Source: Amycolatopsis xylanica (GTDB lineage Bacteria; Actinomycetota; Actinomycetes; Mycobacteriales; Pseudonocardiaceae). From it: 64,000 nucleotides of DNA. The notes under the pieces are model-generated. The model saw only the letters and a list, made by a program, of their open reading frames with translations, was not told the DNA's origin and did not search any database. Shown in pieces: positions 1 to 7,978 of this stretch. How positions within the stretch are numbered: the first letter of the stretch is position 1; the number at the start of each line of letters is the position of its first letter. The translations under genes were made by a program, and so were the position numbers. The DNA lies in the NCBI RefSeq assembly GCF_900107045.1, contig NZ_FNON01000008.1, forward strand, positions 124,001-188,000, in the 5' to 3' direction.

Positions 1-172
1 TGGTCAGCACGAGCGCGACCGCGATCAGAATCGGCAATTCCTTCCAGAATGACCGTTTCTTCTTCGGTAGCTTTCCCCGCCGAGAGCGCCTCGAGGTGCC
101 TTCGGCTTTCGCCGCACCGCCTTCGGCGTCGTCATCGTCTTCGGCGGCATTCGGGGTAACGGGTTCGGCCAC
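1..172 (-). CDS. lepB: Signal peptidase I (LepB), N-terminal part, cut by the left edge
   Basis: The visible 57 residues are an acidic stretch (four Asp in a row near residue 12), a basic Arg/Lys-rich segment, then the start of a hydrophobic helix (WKELPILIAVALVLT). This is the usual N-terminus of actinobacterial type I signal peptidases, which remove Sec and Tat signal peptides at the outer face of the membrane; the catalytic Ser/Lys domain lies beyond the edge. The GTG start at 172 is fixed by an in-frame TAG four codons upstream. Family assignment is from the N-terminal pattern only, because no catalytic motif is visible. It is divergent from the small membrane protein at 278. Confidence 0.72.
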   Translation of the reverse strand, partial: MAEPVTPNAAEDDDDAEGGAAKAEGTSRRSRRGKLPKKKRSFWKELPILIAVALVLT

Positions 173-277
173 GTCGCCAGGCTACCCATCAAATGCGGAT
201 GACGGTTGGGTTGCGATGCCTGCGCCACGGTCGGGTGACGGGGCAGACTGGCCGCCGGTCGAGAGAAGGGGGCACGG

Positions 278-544
278 ATGTCGAAACTACGCACTTTGGT
301 ACTGGCCACACTGTTCGCGGTGCTCTCGCTGATCGGGACATCGGCGCACGCGACGCCGGCGCCGCCGGTCGCCGCGGTCGCGCACGCGCATGCCCAGACC
401 GCTGAGGAGACCGCCCAGCAGGATCAGAAGACGGCCAAGAGCAAGCTCGTCGCGGGCGGGGTCGCGCTCGTGCTGCTGTTGCTGGTGGTCTGGGGCCGCA
501 GTCTGCGCAAGCCCAAGAAGAAGAAAGAGGAGCCCAAGAAGTAG
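278..544 (+). CDS. Small secreted/membrane protein with signal peptide and one C-terminal TM helix
   Basis: This 88-residue protein has a Sec-type signal peptide (basic start, hydrophobic core to about residue 22, Ala-rich cleavage region), a short polar linker, one membrane helix (about residues 57-72, rich in Val/Leu) and a very basic tail with KKKK and a terminal KK. The basic tail after the helix predicts a cytoplasmic C-terminus and an outside N-terminal segment. A G-rich Shine-Dalgarno-like stretch precedes the ATG. No family recognised. It is divergent from lepB, and its functional link to neighbours is unknown. Confidence 0.7.
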   Translation: MSKLRTLVLATLFAVLSLIGTSAHATPAPPVAAVAHAHAQTAEETAQQDQKTAKSKLVAGGVALVLLLLVVWGRSLRKPKKKKEEPKK

Positions 545-581
545 GCGCTGCTCCAAGCGGGTTGCGGTCGTTGCAATAGAC

Positions 582-596
582 TAGAACATGTTCTTA
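582..596 (+). promoter_or_regulatory. KstR-like palindromic operator upstream of the KstD-like gene
   Basis: A perfect 12-bp palindrome AGAACATGTTCT (583-594) sits 12 nt before the ATG at 607. With its flanks it reads TAGAACATGTTCTT, which fits the published KstR/KstR2 pattern TnnAACnnGTTnnA except for the last base. KstR-type TetR repressors control steroid catabolism in actinobacteria, and the downstream gene is a ketosteroid dehydrogenase homologue. The 5' leader is very short and has no clear ribosome binding site, so the transcript may be nearly leaderless with the operator over the promoter (inference). Confidence 0.5.
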
Positions 597-606
597 TCTG
601 AGTGCC

Positions 607-2319
607 ATGGCCGACAACCTCTCTCGTCGCAAGCTGTTCGTGGGCACCGGTCTCGCGGCGGCGTCCGGGCTAGTGAGCCCCGCTCCGGCGATGGCCGCCG
701 AAGAGTTCGACGTGGTCGTGGTCGGCGCGGGAGCGGCCGGGATGACCGCGGCGCTGACCGTCGCGAAACGCGGCCTGAGCTGCGTGGTGGTCGAAAAGGC
801 GCCGGTGTTCGGCGGCTCGGCCGCCCGTTCCGGCGCGGGCATCTGGATCCCGTGCAACCCGGTGCTGGCCGCCGCGGGCGTGCGTGACGATCCCCAGCAG
901 GCGGCGGCGTATCTGGCAGCGGTCGTCGGCGACGCGGTGCCCGCCGCGCGGCAGAACGCGTTCTTGTCCAACGGCCCGGCGATGATCTCGTTCGTGATGG
1001 CGAACAGCCCGCTGCGGTTCCGCTGGATGGAGGGCTACAGCGACTACTACCCGGAGTTGCCCGGCGGCATGCCGAACGGCCGGTCGATCGAACCGGACAT
1101 GTTCGACGGAAATCTGCTCGGCCCCGAGCTGGCGCGGCTGAATCCGCCGTATATCCCGACACCACCGGGCCTGGTCGTGTTCAGCGCCGACTACAAGTGG
1201 CTCAACCTGGCCGCGGTCAACCCGAAGGGCACCGCGGTCTCGGCCGCCTGCCTCGCGCGCGGCACCGAGGCCGCGCTGAAGGGCCAGAAGCCGCTCACCA
1301 TGGGCCAATCGCTCGCGGGCGCGCTGCGTGCGGGACTGCTGGCCGCCAACGTGCCGGTCTGGCTGAACACCCCGCTGCTGGACCTGCACAGCGAGGGCGG
1401 CAAGGTCACCGGCGTCGTGGTTTCCCGTGGTGGCACCGAAACCCTGGTCCGCGCGCGGCGCGGGGTGATTGTCGGCTCCGGCGGGTTCGAGCACAACGCG
1501 AGCATGCGCGCGCAGTACCAGCAGCAGCCGATCGGCACGGAGTGGACGGTCGGCGCGAGCTCGAACACCGGCGACGGCATCCGCGCGGGCGCGCGGGCGG
1601 GCGCGGCGCTGGCGTTGATGGACGACGCGTGGTGGGGCCCGGCGATCCCGTTACCGGAGGAACCGTGGTTCTGCCTGGCCGAGCGGACGCTGCCGGGCGG
1701 GCTGATCGTCAACACGGCCGGGCAGCGCTTCGTCAACGAGGCCGCGCCGTACAGCGACGTCGTCCACACGATGTACCAGCGCGGGCACACGGCGGCCTGG
1801 CTCGTGGTCGATCAGCACTACCGCAACAAGTACCTGTTCAAGGACGTGCTGCCGACGCTGCCGTTCCCGGACGCGTGGTACTCCTCGGGCGCGGTGGTGA
1901 AGTCGTGGACAGTGGACGGTCTGGCGACCGCGATGGGCGTGCCGCAGAACGCCTTGCGTGCCACCGTTTCCCGCTTCAACGGCTTCGCTCGCTCGGGTGA
2001 CGACGCCGACTTCCGGCGCGGCGAGAGCGTCTACGACCATTACTACACCGACCCCGGCGTGTACCCGGACTCGTGCCTGGCGCCGCTGTGGCTCGCGCCG
2101 TACTACGCGTTCAAGATCGTGCCGGGCGACCTCGGCACCAAGGGCGGGCTGGTCACCGACGCCCGCGCGCGGGTGCTGCGCCAGGACGGTTCGGCCATCC
2201 CCGGCCTGTACGCGGCGGGCAACGCGAGCGCCGCGGTGATGGGCCGCAGCTACGCGGGCGCCGGTTCGACCATCGGCCCCGCGATGACGTTCGGCTACAT
2301 CGCGGGCAAGGACGTCTAG
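607..2319 (+). CDS. FAD-dependent 3-ketosteroid delta1-dehydrogenase-like oxidoreductase
   Basis: This 570-residue flavoprotein has an N-terminal dinucleotide-binding motif (VVVGAGAAGM at about residues 36-45), an FAD-contact stretch with VVEKAPVFGG and a KstD-type C-terminal signature (AAGNASAAVMGRSYAGAG followed by STIGPAMTFGY). KstD enzymes introduce the 1,2 double bond into 3-ketosteroid ring A. The Tyr in GRSYAGAG corresponds to the catalytic Tyr near the C-terminus of KstD (family knowledge). Oddly, the N-terminus (SRRKLFVGTGLAAASG, then APAMAA) resembles a Tat signal peptide, whereas characterised KstDs are cytoplasmic. No other steroid genes are adjacent, so the substrate could be another cyclic ketone. 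It overlaps the convergent kinase gene by 4 nt. Confidence 0.8.
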   Translation: MADNLSRRKLFVGTGLAAASGLVSPAPAMAAEEFDVVVVGAGAAGMTAALTVAKRGLSCVVVEKAPVFGGSAARSGAGIWIPCNPVLAAAGVRDDPQQAAAYLAAVVGDAVPAARQNAFLSNGPAMISFVMANSPLRFRWMEGYSDYYPELPGGMPNGRSIEPDMFDGNLLGPELARLNPPYIPTPPGLVVFSADYKWLNLAAVNPKGTAVSAACLARGTEAALKGQKPLTMGQSLAGALRAGLLAANVPVWLNTPLLDLHSEGGKVTGVVVSRGGTETLVRARRGVIVGSGGFEHNASMRAQYQQQPIGTEWTVGASSNTGDGIRAGARAGAALALMDDAWWGPAIPLPEEPWFCLAERTLPGGLIVNTAGQRFVNEAAPYSDVVHTMYQRGHTAAWLVVDQHYRNKYLFKDVLPTLPFPDAWYSSGAVVKSWTVDGLATAMGVPQNALRATVSRFNGFARSGDDADFRRGESVYDHYYTDPGVYPDSCLAPLWLAPYYAFKIVPGDLGTKGGLVTDARARVLRQDGSAIPGLYAAGNASAAVMGRSYAGAGSTIGPAMTFGYIAGKDV

Positions 2320-3620
2320 CGGGGCACCCAGAGCGTCACGCGAGTGCCCCGGCCAGGCCTCGAATCGATCGTGCCCCGGCCACCGACCTCGGCGAGCCTC
2401 GCGATGATCGACTGGCTGATGCCGAAGCCGGGCGGCTGTTCCCGCATGCTGAAGCCGTCGCCGTGATCGCGCGCGACCACGGCGATGCCGCCTTCGCGTT
2501 CCTCGATCCGCAGCACGACCTGGTTGGTGCCCGCGTGCTTGATGGTGTTGCGCATGGCCTCGCGCACCGCGTCGCACATGGCGTCACGCCGGGCCTGCGA
2601 GAGCTTGAGTTCCTGGTCCGACTCGGCGGCCACGAGCTGGGTGCGCAACCCGTCGCGCGCCATCTCGGTGGCGACCTCGGCCAGCTCGGCCGCCAGCCCG
2701 CGGTCGACCTCCGGTGGCTCGACCCCGACCAGCTCACGCCGGATCTCGGCGGCCTGCGCCCGCGCGGCCGCGCGGAGTTCGTCGAGGCGGTCCGCGGCCT
2801 GTGTGCGGTCACTCGGCGTCGCCATGGACATCGCCTCGAGCGTCTGCAGCACGCCGTCGTGCATGACCCGCTGATACCGCAACCGCTCGGCCTGACGTCC
2901 TTCGCGCATCCCGATCCCCAGCGCGAACCGCGTCCCGACCCCGAGCACGACCAGGATCCCCGCCGCGACGAACATCGCCACGACCAGCGCGAAAAAGCAG
3001 CCGACCGACCGGTTCAGCGCGAGCGGATCGGTGAGCGGCAGCCCGCCTGCCAAGGTCAGCCCCGCCCGCACCGGAACCGACGCGGCGAGCATCGCCAGCG
3101 ACGCCCCGATGCCGAAGAACGAGGCCCACAGCACGATCGAGCCGACCATCCAGGTCCACGTCACGTCCACCGCGAACGGCTGGATCCGCGCGGGCACGCT
3201 CACCGCGACCGCCAGGTTCAGCAGGACACCGAACCCGAGATCGACGGCCATCATCCGGCCGACGACCTTCGCGCGGATCCCGGGCCCGCGCAGCACCCAG
3301 ATCACCGCGGCCACGTTCACCGCGACCGCGACCACCGTCGCGCTGAGCACCGGAGCCAGCCCGAGTGTCCCGTTGTTCGACACATAACCGATGAAAACCT
3401 TGGGAAATCCGGCGACCCGGTACAGCAGGCCGCCCAGCACGGCATAGCGGCTGGCCCGCATGAGGATCGAGTCACCGTCTTCTTCGACCGCGACGACCGT
3501 GCGCCAGTCGGGCATGCTGTCGAGGTCCGGCTGCGGCGAACGGGCCAGCACCGAGGAACCCTTACGGAGCAACGCCTTGACGAAACTGGCGGACGGTGCC
3601 GTCGGGCTCGCCTCTGGCAT
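2316..3620 (-). CDS. NarL-type sensor histidine kinase with multi-pass N-terminal membrane domain
   Basis: The 434-residue protein has about six hydrophobic segments between residues 60 and 225, a dimerisation/phospho-acceptor box with HDGVLQTLEA (His in RVMHDG), and a C-terminal GHKL ATPase with N-box REAMRNTIKHAG, G1 box DHGDGF and G2 region GFGISQS. This is the HisKA_3 pattern of kinases that phosphorylate LuxR/NarL regulators. No partner regulator is adjacent, so it is orphan here; the regulator at 11024 lacks the phospho-acceptor and is not a convincing partner. The ATG at 3620 has a GGAAGGA ribosome binding site 6 nt upstream. Confidence 0.85.
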   Translation of the reverse strand: MPEASPTAPSASFVKALLRKGSSVLARSPQPDLDSMPDWRTVVAVEEDGDSILMRASRYAVLGGLLYRVAGFPKVFIGYVSNNGTLGLAPVLSATVVAVAVNVAAVIWVLRGPGIRAKVVGRMMAVDLGFGVLLNLAVAVSVPARIQPFAVDVTWTWMVGSIVLWASFFGIGASLAMLAASVPVRAGLTLAGGLPLTDPLALNRSVGCFFALVVAMFVAAGILVVLGVGTRFALGIGMREGRQAERLRYQRVMHDGVLQTLEAMSMATPSDRTQAADRLDELRAAARAQAAEIRRELVGVEPPEVDRGLAAELAEVATEMARDGLRTQLVAAESDQELKLSQARRDAMCDAVREAMRNTIKHAGTNQVVLRIEEREGGIAVVARDHGDGFSMREQPPGFGISQSIIARLAEVGGRGTIDSRPGRGTRVTLWVPR

Positions 3621-3687
3621 CGGCGTCCTTCCCGTGCGGCGTCGGGCATTGAGCCTGTCAGCGCGGGCGGGTTGCCGTCAAGAACGG

Positions 3688-4368
3688 TTATTTGGTGGCC
3701 ATGAGCAGGTACTCGTGCGCCTTGTTGGACACCATCGGGTCATCGCCACTGATCTTGCGCTCGTAGAGATGGATGCGTTCGTCGCCGAGCGTCAGGTGAC
3801 GGCCGAGCACGGCGGAGGCGTCCCACGCGAGCGGGACGAATTTGCCGGCCAGGCGGCGGTTCTGGACCGCGATGACCGCGTGCGCGCCGGGGCGCATGGT
3901 GCGGGCGATGGCGGCGAAGGCCTCGTCGAGCGCGTCGAGATAGTCGCCGTACTCGCGCAGTGCGTACATCTGACCGTCCGTTGTGGACTCTTGGTCGAGA
4001 TTCGTGCCGAAGTACGGGAGATCGCAGAGCACGAGGTCGACGCAGCCGTCGGGCAGCGGCGGCTTGCGGGCGTCACCGCAGAGCATGATCTGCCCGGGGT
4101 ACTTGCCCTCGATGCGGTGCCCGGCTTCCGCGGCGCGTGATTCGGTGATCTCCATGCCGATGCCGCGGCGGCCCTCGACCGAGGCCGCGACCAGCGTGGT
4201 TCCCCAGCCCGCGAACGGGTCGAAGACGAGGTCACCCGGCTTGCTCAGCTCGAGGATCAGCGGGCGGAGCTGACTGACGAGCCCGGCCTGGCCCGCCGCG
4301 GCGGCCAGTTCGTGCTCGCCGTCTTCGGCCTCGAGCACCAGCCAACTCTGCACGCCCACGCAGCTCAC
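3688..4368 (-). CDS. Small DNA (adenine/cytosine-N4) methylase-like SAM methyltransferase
   Basis: In this 226-residue protein the SAM-binding motif DPFAGWGTT (about residue 49) comes before a catalytic motif CDLPYFGT, a variant of the (D/N)PP(Y/F) motif of amino-methyltransferases. The order motif I then IV with no obvious target recognition domain, and the short length, make it an orphan methylase or an RNA/DNA methylase relative rather than part of a restriction system; no endonuclease gene is adjacent. GTG at 4368 is used as start because it follows a G-rich stretch, and downstream GTG codons are possible. The modified substrate cannot be told from sequence. Confidence 0.7.
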   Translation of the reverse strand: MSCVGVQSWLVLEAEDGEHELAAAAGQAGLVSQLRPLILELSKPGDLVFDPFAGWGTTLVAASVEGRRGIGMEITESRAAEAGHRIEGKYPGQIMLCGDARKPPLPDGCVDLVLCDLPYFGTNLDQESTTDGQMYALREYGDYLDALDEAFAAIARTMRPGAHAVIAVQNRRLAGKFVPLAWDASAVLGRHLTLGDERIHLYERKISGDDPMVSNKAHEYLLMATK

Positions 4369-4455
4369 CCCAAGTTTCCGCCCTCGACGACGCCGGTGAG
4401 CATAGCCGCGCGCGTGACCACGAGGAAGACGGTGAAAATACCGTCGCCCACCCTA

Positions 4456-4508
4456 TTGGAATGAAGCATTCCGTTCTGCTATCGTTGCGGAACCAAGCAT
4501 TCCGTTCC
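4456..4508 (+). promoter_or_regulatory. Promoter and probable TetR operators of the MFS-TetR operon
   Basis: A -35-like TTGGAA (4456-4461) and -10-like TATCGT (4480-4485) are separated by 18 bp. A perfect palindrome GGAATG-AAG-CATTCC (4458-4472) overlaps the -35. The block AAGCATTCCGTTC occurs twice, at 4464-4476 and 4495-4507, exactly 31 bp apart (three helical turns); the second copy covers the expected transcription start and lies inside GGAAC...GTTCC arms. This is the arrangement expected for repression by the TetR-family protein encoded at the end of the same operon (inference). Confidence 0.6.
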
Positions 4509-4524
4509 AACTCTGGGAGACACC

Positions 4525-5949
4525 GTGACCGCCATCCTCGAAGCCCCGGCCGCAGCGCCGATACAGCAGCCGGTGCGCGCCGATCGCCGCTGGCTGGGCC
4601 TGTTCGCGATCCTCGCCGCCGACCTGCTGAACCTGCTCGACTCGACGGTCGGCACGATCGCCGCGCCCGCGATCCGCGCCGACCTGGGCGGCTCGACCTC
4701 GACGCTGCAGTGGATCGCCGCGGGCTACACCCTCGCGATGGCGGTCGGCCTGCTGGTCGGCGGCAGGCTCGGCGACATGTACGGCCGCAAGCGGATGATG
4801 ATGATCGGCGTCGTCGGCTTCCTCGCCGCGTCTTTCCTGTGCGGCGTCAGCTTTTCCCCGGAGATGCTGCTGGCGGCGCGGGTGCTGCAGGGCGCGTTCG
4901 GCGCGGTGATGGTGCCGCAGTCGTTCGGCCTGATGCGTGAGCTGTTCGGCGCCGACGTCGGCAAGGCGTTCGCGCTGCTCGGGCCGGTGATCGGGCTCGC
5001 CACCGTGCTCGGCCCCGTGGTCGCGGGACTGCTCGTCGACGCGGACCTGTTCGGCACCGGCTGGCGGATGATCTTCCTGATCAACGTCCCGCTCGGCGCG
5101 TTCGCACTGGCCGTCGGCAGCCGGGTCCTGCCCTCCTCCGAGCCCGCCGCCCGCGGTCAGCGGCTCGACGTCCGCGGCGCCGTGCTGGCGGCGGCCGGGA
5201 TGTTCCTGCTGGTCTTCCCGCTGACGCAGGGCCACGAACTCGGCTGGCCCGCCTGGACGCTCGTGCTGCTCGCCGCTTCGGTTCCCACGCTGGGCGTCTT
5301 CGCCTGGACGCAGCACCGGCAGGCGCAGATCGGCGCGGCCGTGCTGATCCGGCTCACCGTGTTCGCGAAGCGCTCGTACAGCTCCGGCGTCGGCTTCGTG
5401 CTCGCGTTCTTCGGCGTGATCACCGGGTTCTCGCTGGCCGTCGGCCTGTTCCTGCAGCTCGGCCTCGGCTATTCCCCGCTGCGCGCCAGCCTCACGATGG
5501 CGCCGTGGGCGGTCGGCGCGTTCGTCGGGTCCGCGCTGAGCAGCATGCTGATGACCAAGCTCGGCCGCCACATCCTGCACATCGGCCTCGGCTTCATGGC
5601 GCTCGGCCTGACCGGGCTGTTCTTCACCTTCGACGGCAGCCTGCTCGCCCCGCTGGCGGTGTTCGGGTTCGGCATGGGCATGATCTTCGTGCCCCTGTTC
5701 GACATCATCGTCGGCGATCTCGGCGACGACGAGGTCGGCTCGGCGTCCGGCGTGCTCACCTCGGTCCAGCAGCTCGGCGCGTCGCTCGGCATCGCGGTGC
5801 TGGGCACGGTCTTCTTCAGCGAAGCCGGTCCTGCGGCAGGGGTTCCGGAGTTCGTCGGAGCGGCCCGGGTGGTCGCGCTGATCGCGCTCGCGCTCACGGC
5901 GGTGACGTTCGCGCTCGGCTTCCTGCTCCCCAAGAAGGCCCGTCAGTAG
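4525..5949 (+). CDS. DHA2-family (EmrB/QacA-type) MFS multidrug exporter
   Basis: The 474-residue protein contains about 14 hydrophobic helices. It has the DHA2 motif region near TM1 (LDSTVGTIAAPAIRADLG), the loop motif GGRLGDMYGRKRM between TM2 and TM3, and an antiporter-like motif near GPVIGLATVLGPVVAGLL in TM5. It is predicted to export hydrophobic drugs by proton antiport. The GTG start at 4525 has GGGAGA 5 nt upstream. It is followed after 25 nt by a TetR-family gene, a common exporter-regulator pairing, and preceded by duplicated palindromic sites, so drug-induced derepression is the likely control. The exported compound is unknown. Confidence 0.88.
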   Translation: MTAILEAPAAAPIQQPVRADRRWLGLFAILAADLLNLLDSTVGTIAAPAIRADLGGSTSTLQWIAAGYTLAMAVGLLVGGRLGDMYGRKRMMMIGVVGFLAASFLCGVSFSPEMLLAARVLQGAFGAVMVPQSFGLMRELFGADVGKAFALLGPVIGLATVLGPVVAGLLVDADLFGTGWRMIFLINVPLGAFALAVGSRVLPSSEPAARGQRLDVRGAVLAAAGMFLLVFPLTQGHELGWPAWTLVLLAASVPTLGVFAWTQHRQAQIGAAVLIRLTVFAKRSYSSGVGFVLAFFGVITGFSLAVGLFLQLGLGYSPLRASLTMAPWAVGAFVGSALSSMLMTKLGRHILHIGLGFMALGLTGLFFTFDGSLLAPLAVFGFGMGMIFVPLFDIIVGDLGDDEVGSASGVLTSVQQLGASLGIAVLGTVFFSEAGPAAGVPEFVGAARVVALIALALTAVTFALGFLLPKKARQ

Positions 5950-5974
5950 GCTGCTAGGCCAAGGAGGGATTCCC

Positions 5975-6595
5975 GTGGCGCTCAACGGCAGGAAGGCGCA
6001 GGCCGCCCGCAACGACGAGATCATCGTGGCGGCCGCGCGCGAGGTGTTCATCGCCGACCCCTCGGCACCCATCGCCGCCGTCGCGGACCACGCGGGCGTC
6101 GGGATCAGCGCGCTCTACCGGCGTTACCCCAGCAAGGACGACCTGCTGCGCAAGCTCTGCTTCGACGGTCTCATGACCCACATCGAGACCCTCGAAGCGG
6201 CGCTCGCCGACGACGGCGACGCCTGGACGGTCTTCGAGACGTTCATGCGCCGCGTCGTCGAGAAGGACACCCACTCGATCACCATCGCGCTGGCCGGCAA
6301 GTTCACCCCGTCCGAGGAGCTCTACGACGCGGCGGCCCGGGCAGGCCGTCTCGGCACCGAGCTGATGGACCGGACCAGGAAGGCGGGCGCCATCCGCGCA
6401 GACTTCTCGGACGCGGACCTCGGCGCGGTCTTCGAGCAGCTGGCGGCCATCCACATCGGCGACGAGGAACGGACTTCGGCCTTGCGCCAGCGCTACCTCA
6501 CGCTCGTGCTCGACGGCCTGCGCACGGCGACGACCCCGCTCCCCGGCACCCCGCCCACCCTCGAGGAACGCGCCCAGCGCTGGGCCGTGCCGTAA
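5975..6595 (+). CDS. TetR/AcrR-family transcriptional regulator
   Basis: The 206-residue protein has an N-terminal TetR helix-turn-helix (about residues 28-60: IAAVADHAGVGISALYRRY followed by PSKDDLL) and a helical ligand domain with a TetR C-terminal pattern around EERTSALRQRYL. The GTG start has a near-consensus AAGGAGGG site. Its position 25 nt behind the MFS gene, with no separate promoter visible, indicates one operon. The likely role is repression of its own operon through the repeats at 4458-4507, relieved when the exporter substrate binds. The ligand is unknown. Confidence 0.88.
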   Translation: MALNGRKAQAARNDEIIVAAAREVFIADPSAPIAAVADHAGVGISALYRRYPSKDDLLRKLCFDGLMTHIETLEAALADDGDAWTVFETFMRRVVEKDTHSITIALAGKFTPSEELYDAAARAGRLGTELMDRTRKAGAIRADFSDADLGAVFEQLAAIHIGDEERTSALRQRYLTLVLDGLRTATTPLPGTPPTLEERAQRWAVP

Positions 6596-6605
6596 GTGTC
6601 ACTCG

Positions 6606-6657
6606 GGGGTCGTGAGTGGTATGGCCGGTTCTAACCGGCCGCAACACTCACGACCCC
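6606..6657. repeat. 50-bp dispersed hairpin element, copy 1
   Basis: Outer arms GGGGTCGTGAGTG / CACTCACGACCCC enclose the core GGCCGGTTCTAACCGGCC. It begins 10 nt after the TetR stop codon and is followed by the RDD gene. It has no U-tract, as is usual for actinobacterial terminator-like hairpins. The same element recurs at 7594, 20700, 33646, 37891, 55649 (partial) and 60488. Confidence 0.85.
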
Positions 6658-6677
6658 GGTGCGGCATCATGATCGCC

Positions 6678-7127
6678 ATGACCGCTCCGGCCCCCGCCCG
6701 CCGCAAGTACGAGCTGACCACGGTCCGCCGCAGCGACCTGCGGAACCCGGCCGTGGTCACCGGTCCGCTGCCCGCCACCCACGGCGCCGACAACGACCCG
6801 CGCTACCCGTCGCCCAAGACGCTGCGGAACGTGGTCGCGATCATCATCGACCTCGTGGTCCATCTCGGGGTCGGTGTGGCGGTCGGGCTGGTGGCGAAGC
6901 AGCGGCTGCCCGGGTCGCCTTGGGTGCTCTACGCGCTGCTCGCGTTCATCGCGGCGTCGATCGTGCACCGGATCTTCCTGCACCGGGTCTTCGGGGCGAC
7001 CCTGGGTAAGGCGTTGACGGGCGTGCGGCTCATCCGCGACGACAACGGCGGGCGGCCGGGTCTTTGGGCGCTCACGCGGTTCTGGCTAGTCAGCCTGCTC
7101 ACCTGCATTTCCGCCTTCAACATCTAG
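6678..7127 (+). CDS. RDD-family membrane protein
   Basis: The 149-residue protein has a soluble N-terminal 55 residues, two hydrophobic helices (VVAIIIDLVVHLGVGVAVGL and a segment around WVLYALLAFIAASIV), then the RDD signature region GATLGKALTGVRLI with a further hydrophobic C-terminus. RDD proteins are small integral membrane proteins, some linked to Na+/H+ exchange or transport; function here is unknown. The ATG at 6678 was chosen because the sequence upstream is the hairpin element; an in-frame ATG at 6669 is equally possible. Its 3' end overlaps the convergent gene at 7086 by 42 nt. Confidence 0.72.
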   Translation: MTAPAPARRKYELTTVRRSDLRNPAVVTGPLPATHGADNDPRYPSPKTLRNVVAIIIDLVVHLGVGVAVGLVAKQRLPGSPWVLYALLAFIAASIVHRIFLHRVFGATLGKALTGVRLIRDDNGGRPGLWALTRFWLVSLLTCISAFNI

Positions 7128-7451
7128 CTCGGCCCACAAATACGAGACGTAGTCACGTTCCGAGGGGCCCAGTGACTCGAAGTCGAGTTCGCGAATGGGC
7201 GCGACGACCTCCGCGTCCAAGAAGGTGGTATCCGCAAGCTCGTAGACGGCGTGGAGCTGGCATTCCCGGCACGACGCGGTGGTTTCGACAGTCGCGGCGG
7301 TCAGCATCACCGTGGTCAGCAGGCGCACTTCGGCCCGGCTGAAGGAGCTGACCCAGTCGGTGACCCCGCCGCAAGCCTCCTCGCGCACCGCGGGATCGTC
7401 ATCGGTCAGCGAGTGCACCAGCTTGATCATGTTCGACGCACCAACGCTCAT
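7086..7451 (-). CDS. Small hypothetical helical protein
   Basis: The 121-residue acidic protein is predicted all-helical, with a HEAT-like segment (LVHSLTDDDPAVREEACGGV) and a CxxC pair in ASCRECQLHAVYEL. No family was recognised with certainty. It stands next to an Imm53-type immunity gene, and helical HEAT-like proteins of this size are common among immunity and contact-system accessory proteins; that is only a contextual hint. The ATG at 7451 has a G-run upstream (GGGGGTGCGAT). A longer frame reaching 7565 is possible but has less plausible composition. It overlaps the RDD gene end by 42 nt. Confidence 0.55.
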   Translation of the reverse strand: MSVGASNMIKLVHSLTDDDPAVREEACGGVTDWVSSFSRAEVRLLTTVMLTAATVETTASCRECQLHAVYELADTTFLDAEVVAPIRELDFESLGPSERDYVSYLWAELDVEGGNAGEQAD

Positions 7452-7593
7452 ATCGCACCCCCAGCGCCAGGGTAGTGGGTCGTCCCTCGTGCACGCGAGA
7501 ACGCCTGCGCGAGTGACAACTCCGCTGCATCTAGCGGAGCAGAGGTACCACTCGCGCCCGGACACCCGCGCACACCGGCCATCCCGAGCAGCC

Positions 7594-7644
7594 GGGGTCG
7601 TGAGTGTTGCGGCCGGTTAGAACCGGCCGCAACACTCACGACCC
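7594..7644. repeat. 50-bp dispersed hairpin element, copy 2
   Basis: The core is GGCCGGTTAGAACCGGCC and the outer arms begin GGGGTCGTGAGTGTT. It ends 2 nt after the stop codon of the minus-strand Imm53-like gene, so it would be the 3' end structure of that mRNA. Confidence 0.85.
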
Positions 7645-7646
7645 AT

Positions 7647-7940
7647 TTACAGGGTTTTTTCGATGAAAGCGCGGAAGCGGGCGAAGGCGTCTTCGAGGGA
7701 CGCGGGGTCGCAGGCCGCGCCGAACTTGCGGCCGTCGCACCAGGACCAGATCCAGCGGGCGGGGCCGGGCTCGGTGAGCGCTTTGGTCAGCCTGCGGCCG
7801 TCGGCGCTCGTGTGCGCGATGTCGATCTCGAAGATCCAGCCGGGATTGTCGAGCGTCTTGATCGTCATGCCGAACTCGTGCTCCCATTCTCCGTCGCACT
7901 GGGCCGCGTACCAGTCCTGCACAAAGCGGAAAGCGCTCAC
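7647..7940 (-). CDS. Imm53-type immunity protein
   Basis: The 97-residue protein contains the sequence WYAAQCDGEWEHEFGMTIKT followed by LDNPGWIFEID, matching the recognisable core of immunity protein 53 (cytoplasmic antitoxins of polymorphic toxin systems: tryptophan-rich, WY..QCDG.WEH, LDNPGW). The rest (SADGRRLTKALTEPGPARWI, then FGAACDPASLEDAFARFRAFI) fits the family length of about 95-110 residues. No toxin gene is adjacent, so it appears to be an orphan immunity gene, plausibly protecting against toxins of neighbouring strains or relatives. It is followed directly by a dispersed hairpin. Confidence 0.72.
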   Translation of the reverse strand: MSAFRFVQDWYAAQCDGEWEHEFGMTIKTLDNPGWIFEIDIAHTSADGRRLTKALTEPGPARWIWSWCDGRKFGAACDPASLEDAFARFRAFIEKTL

Positions 7941-7978
7941 AGCGCGAGCCTAGGACACCGGCTTTTCCCGCACCAGAC

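Noticed and set aside
4453..6072. Long antisense frame opposite the MFS gene
   Set aside because: His/Arg/Glu-rich shadow translation of a GC-rich gene; the plus-strand frame encodes a clear 14-TM exporter.
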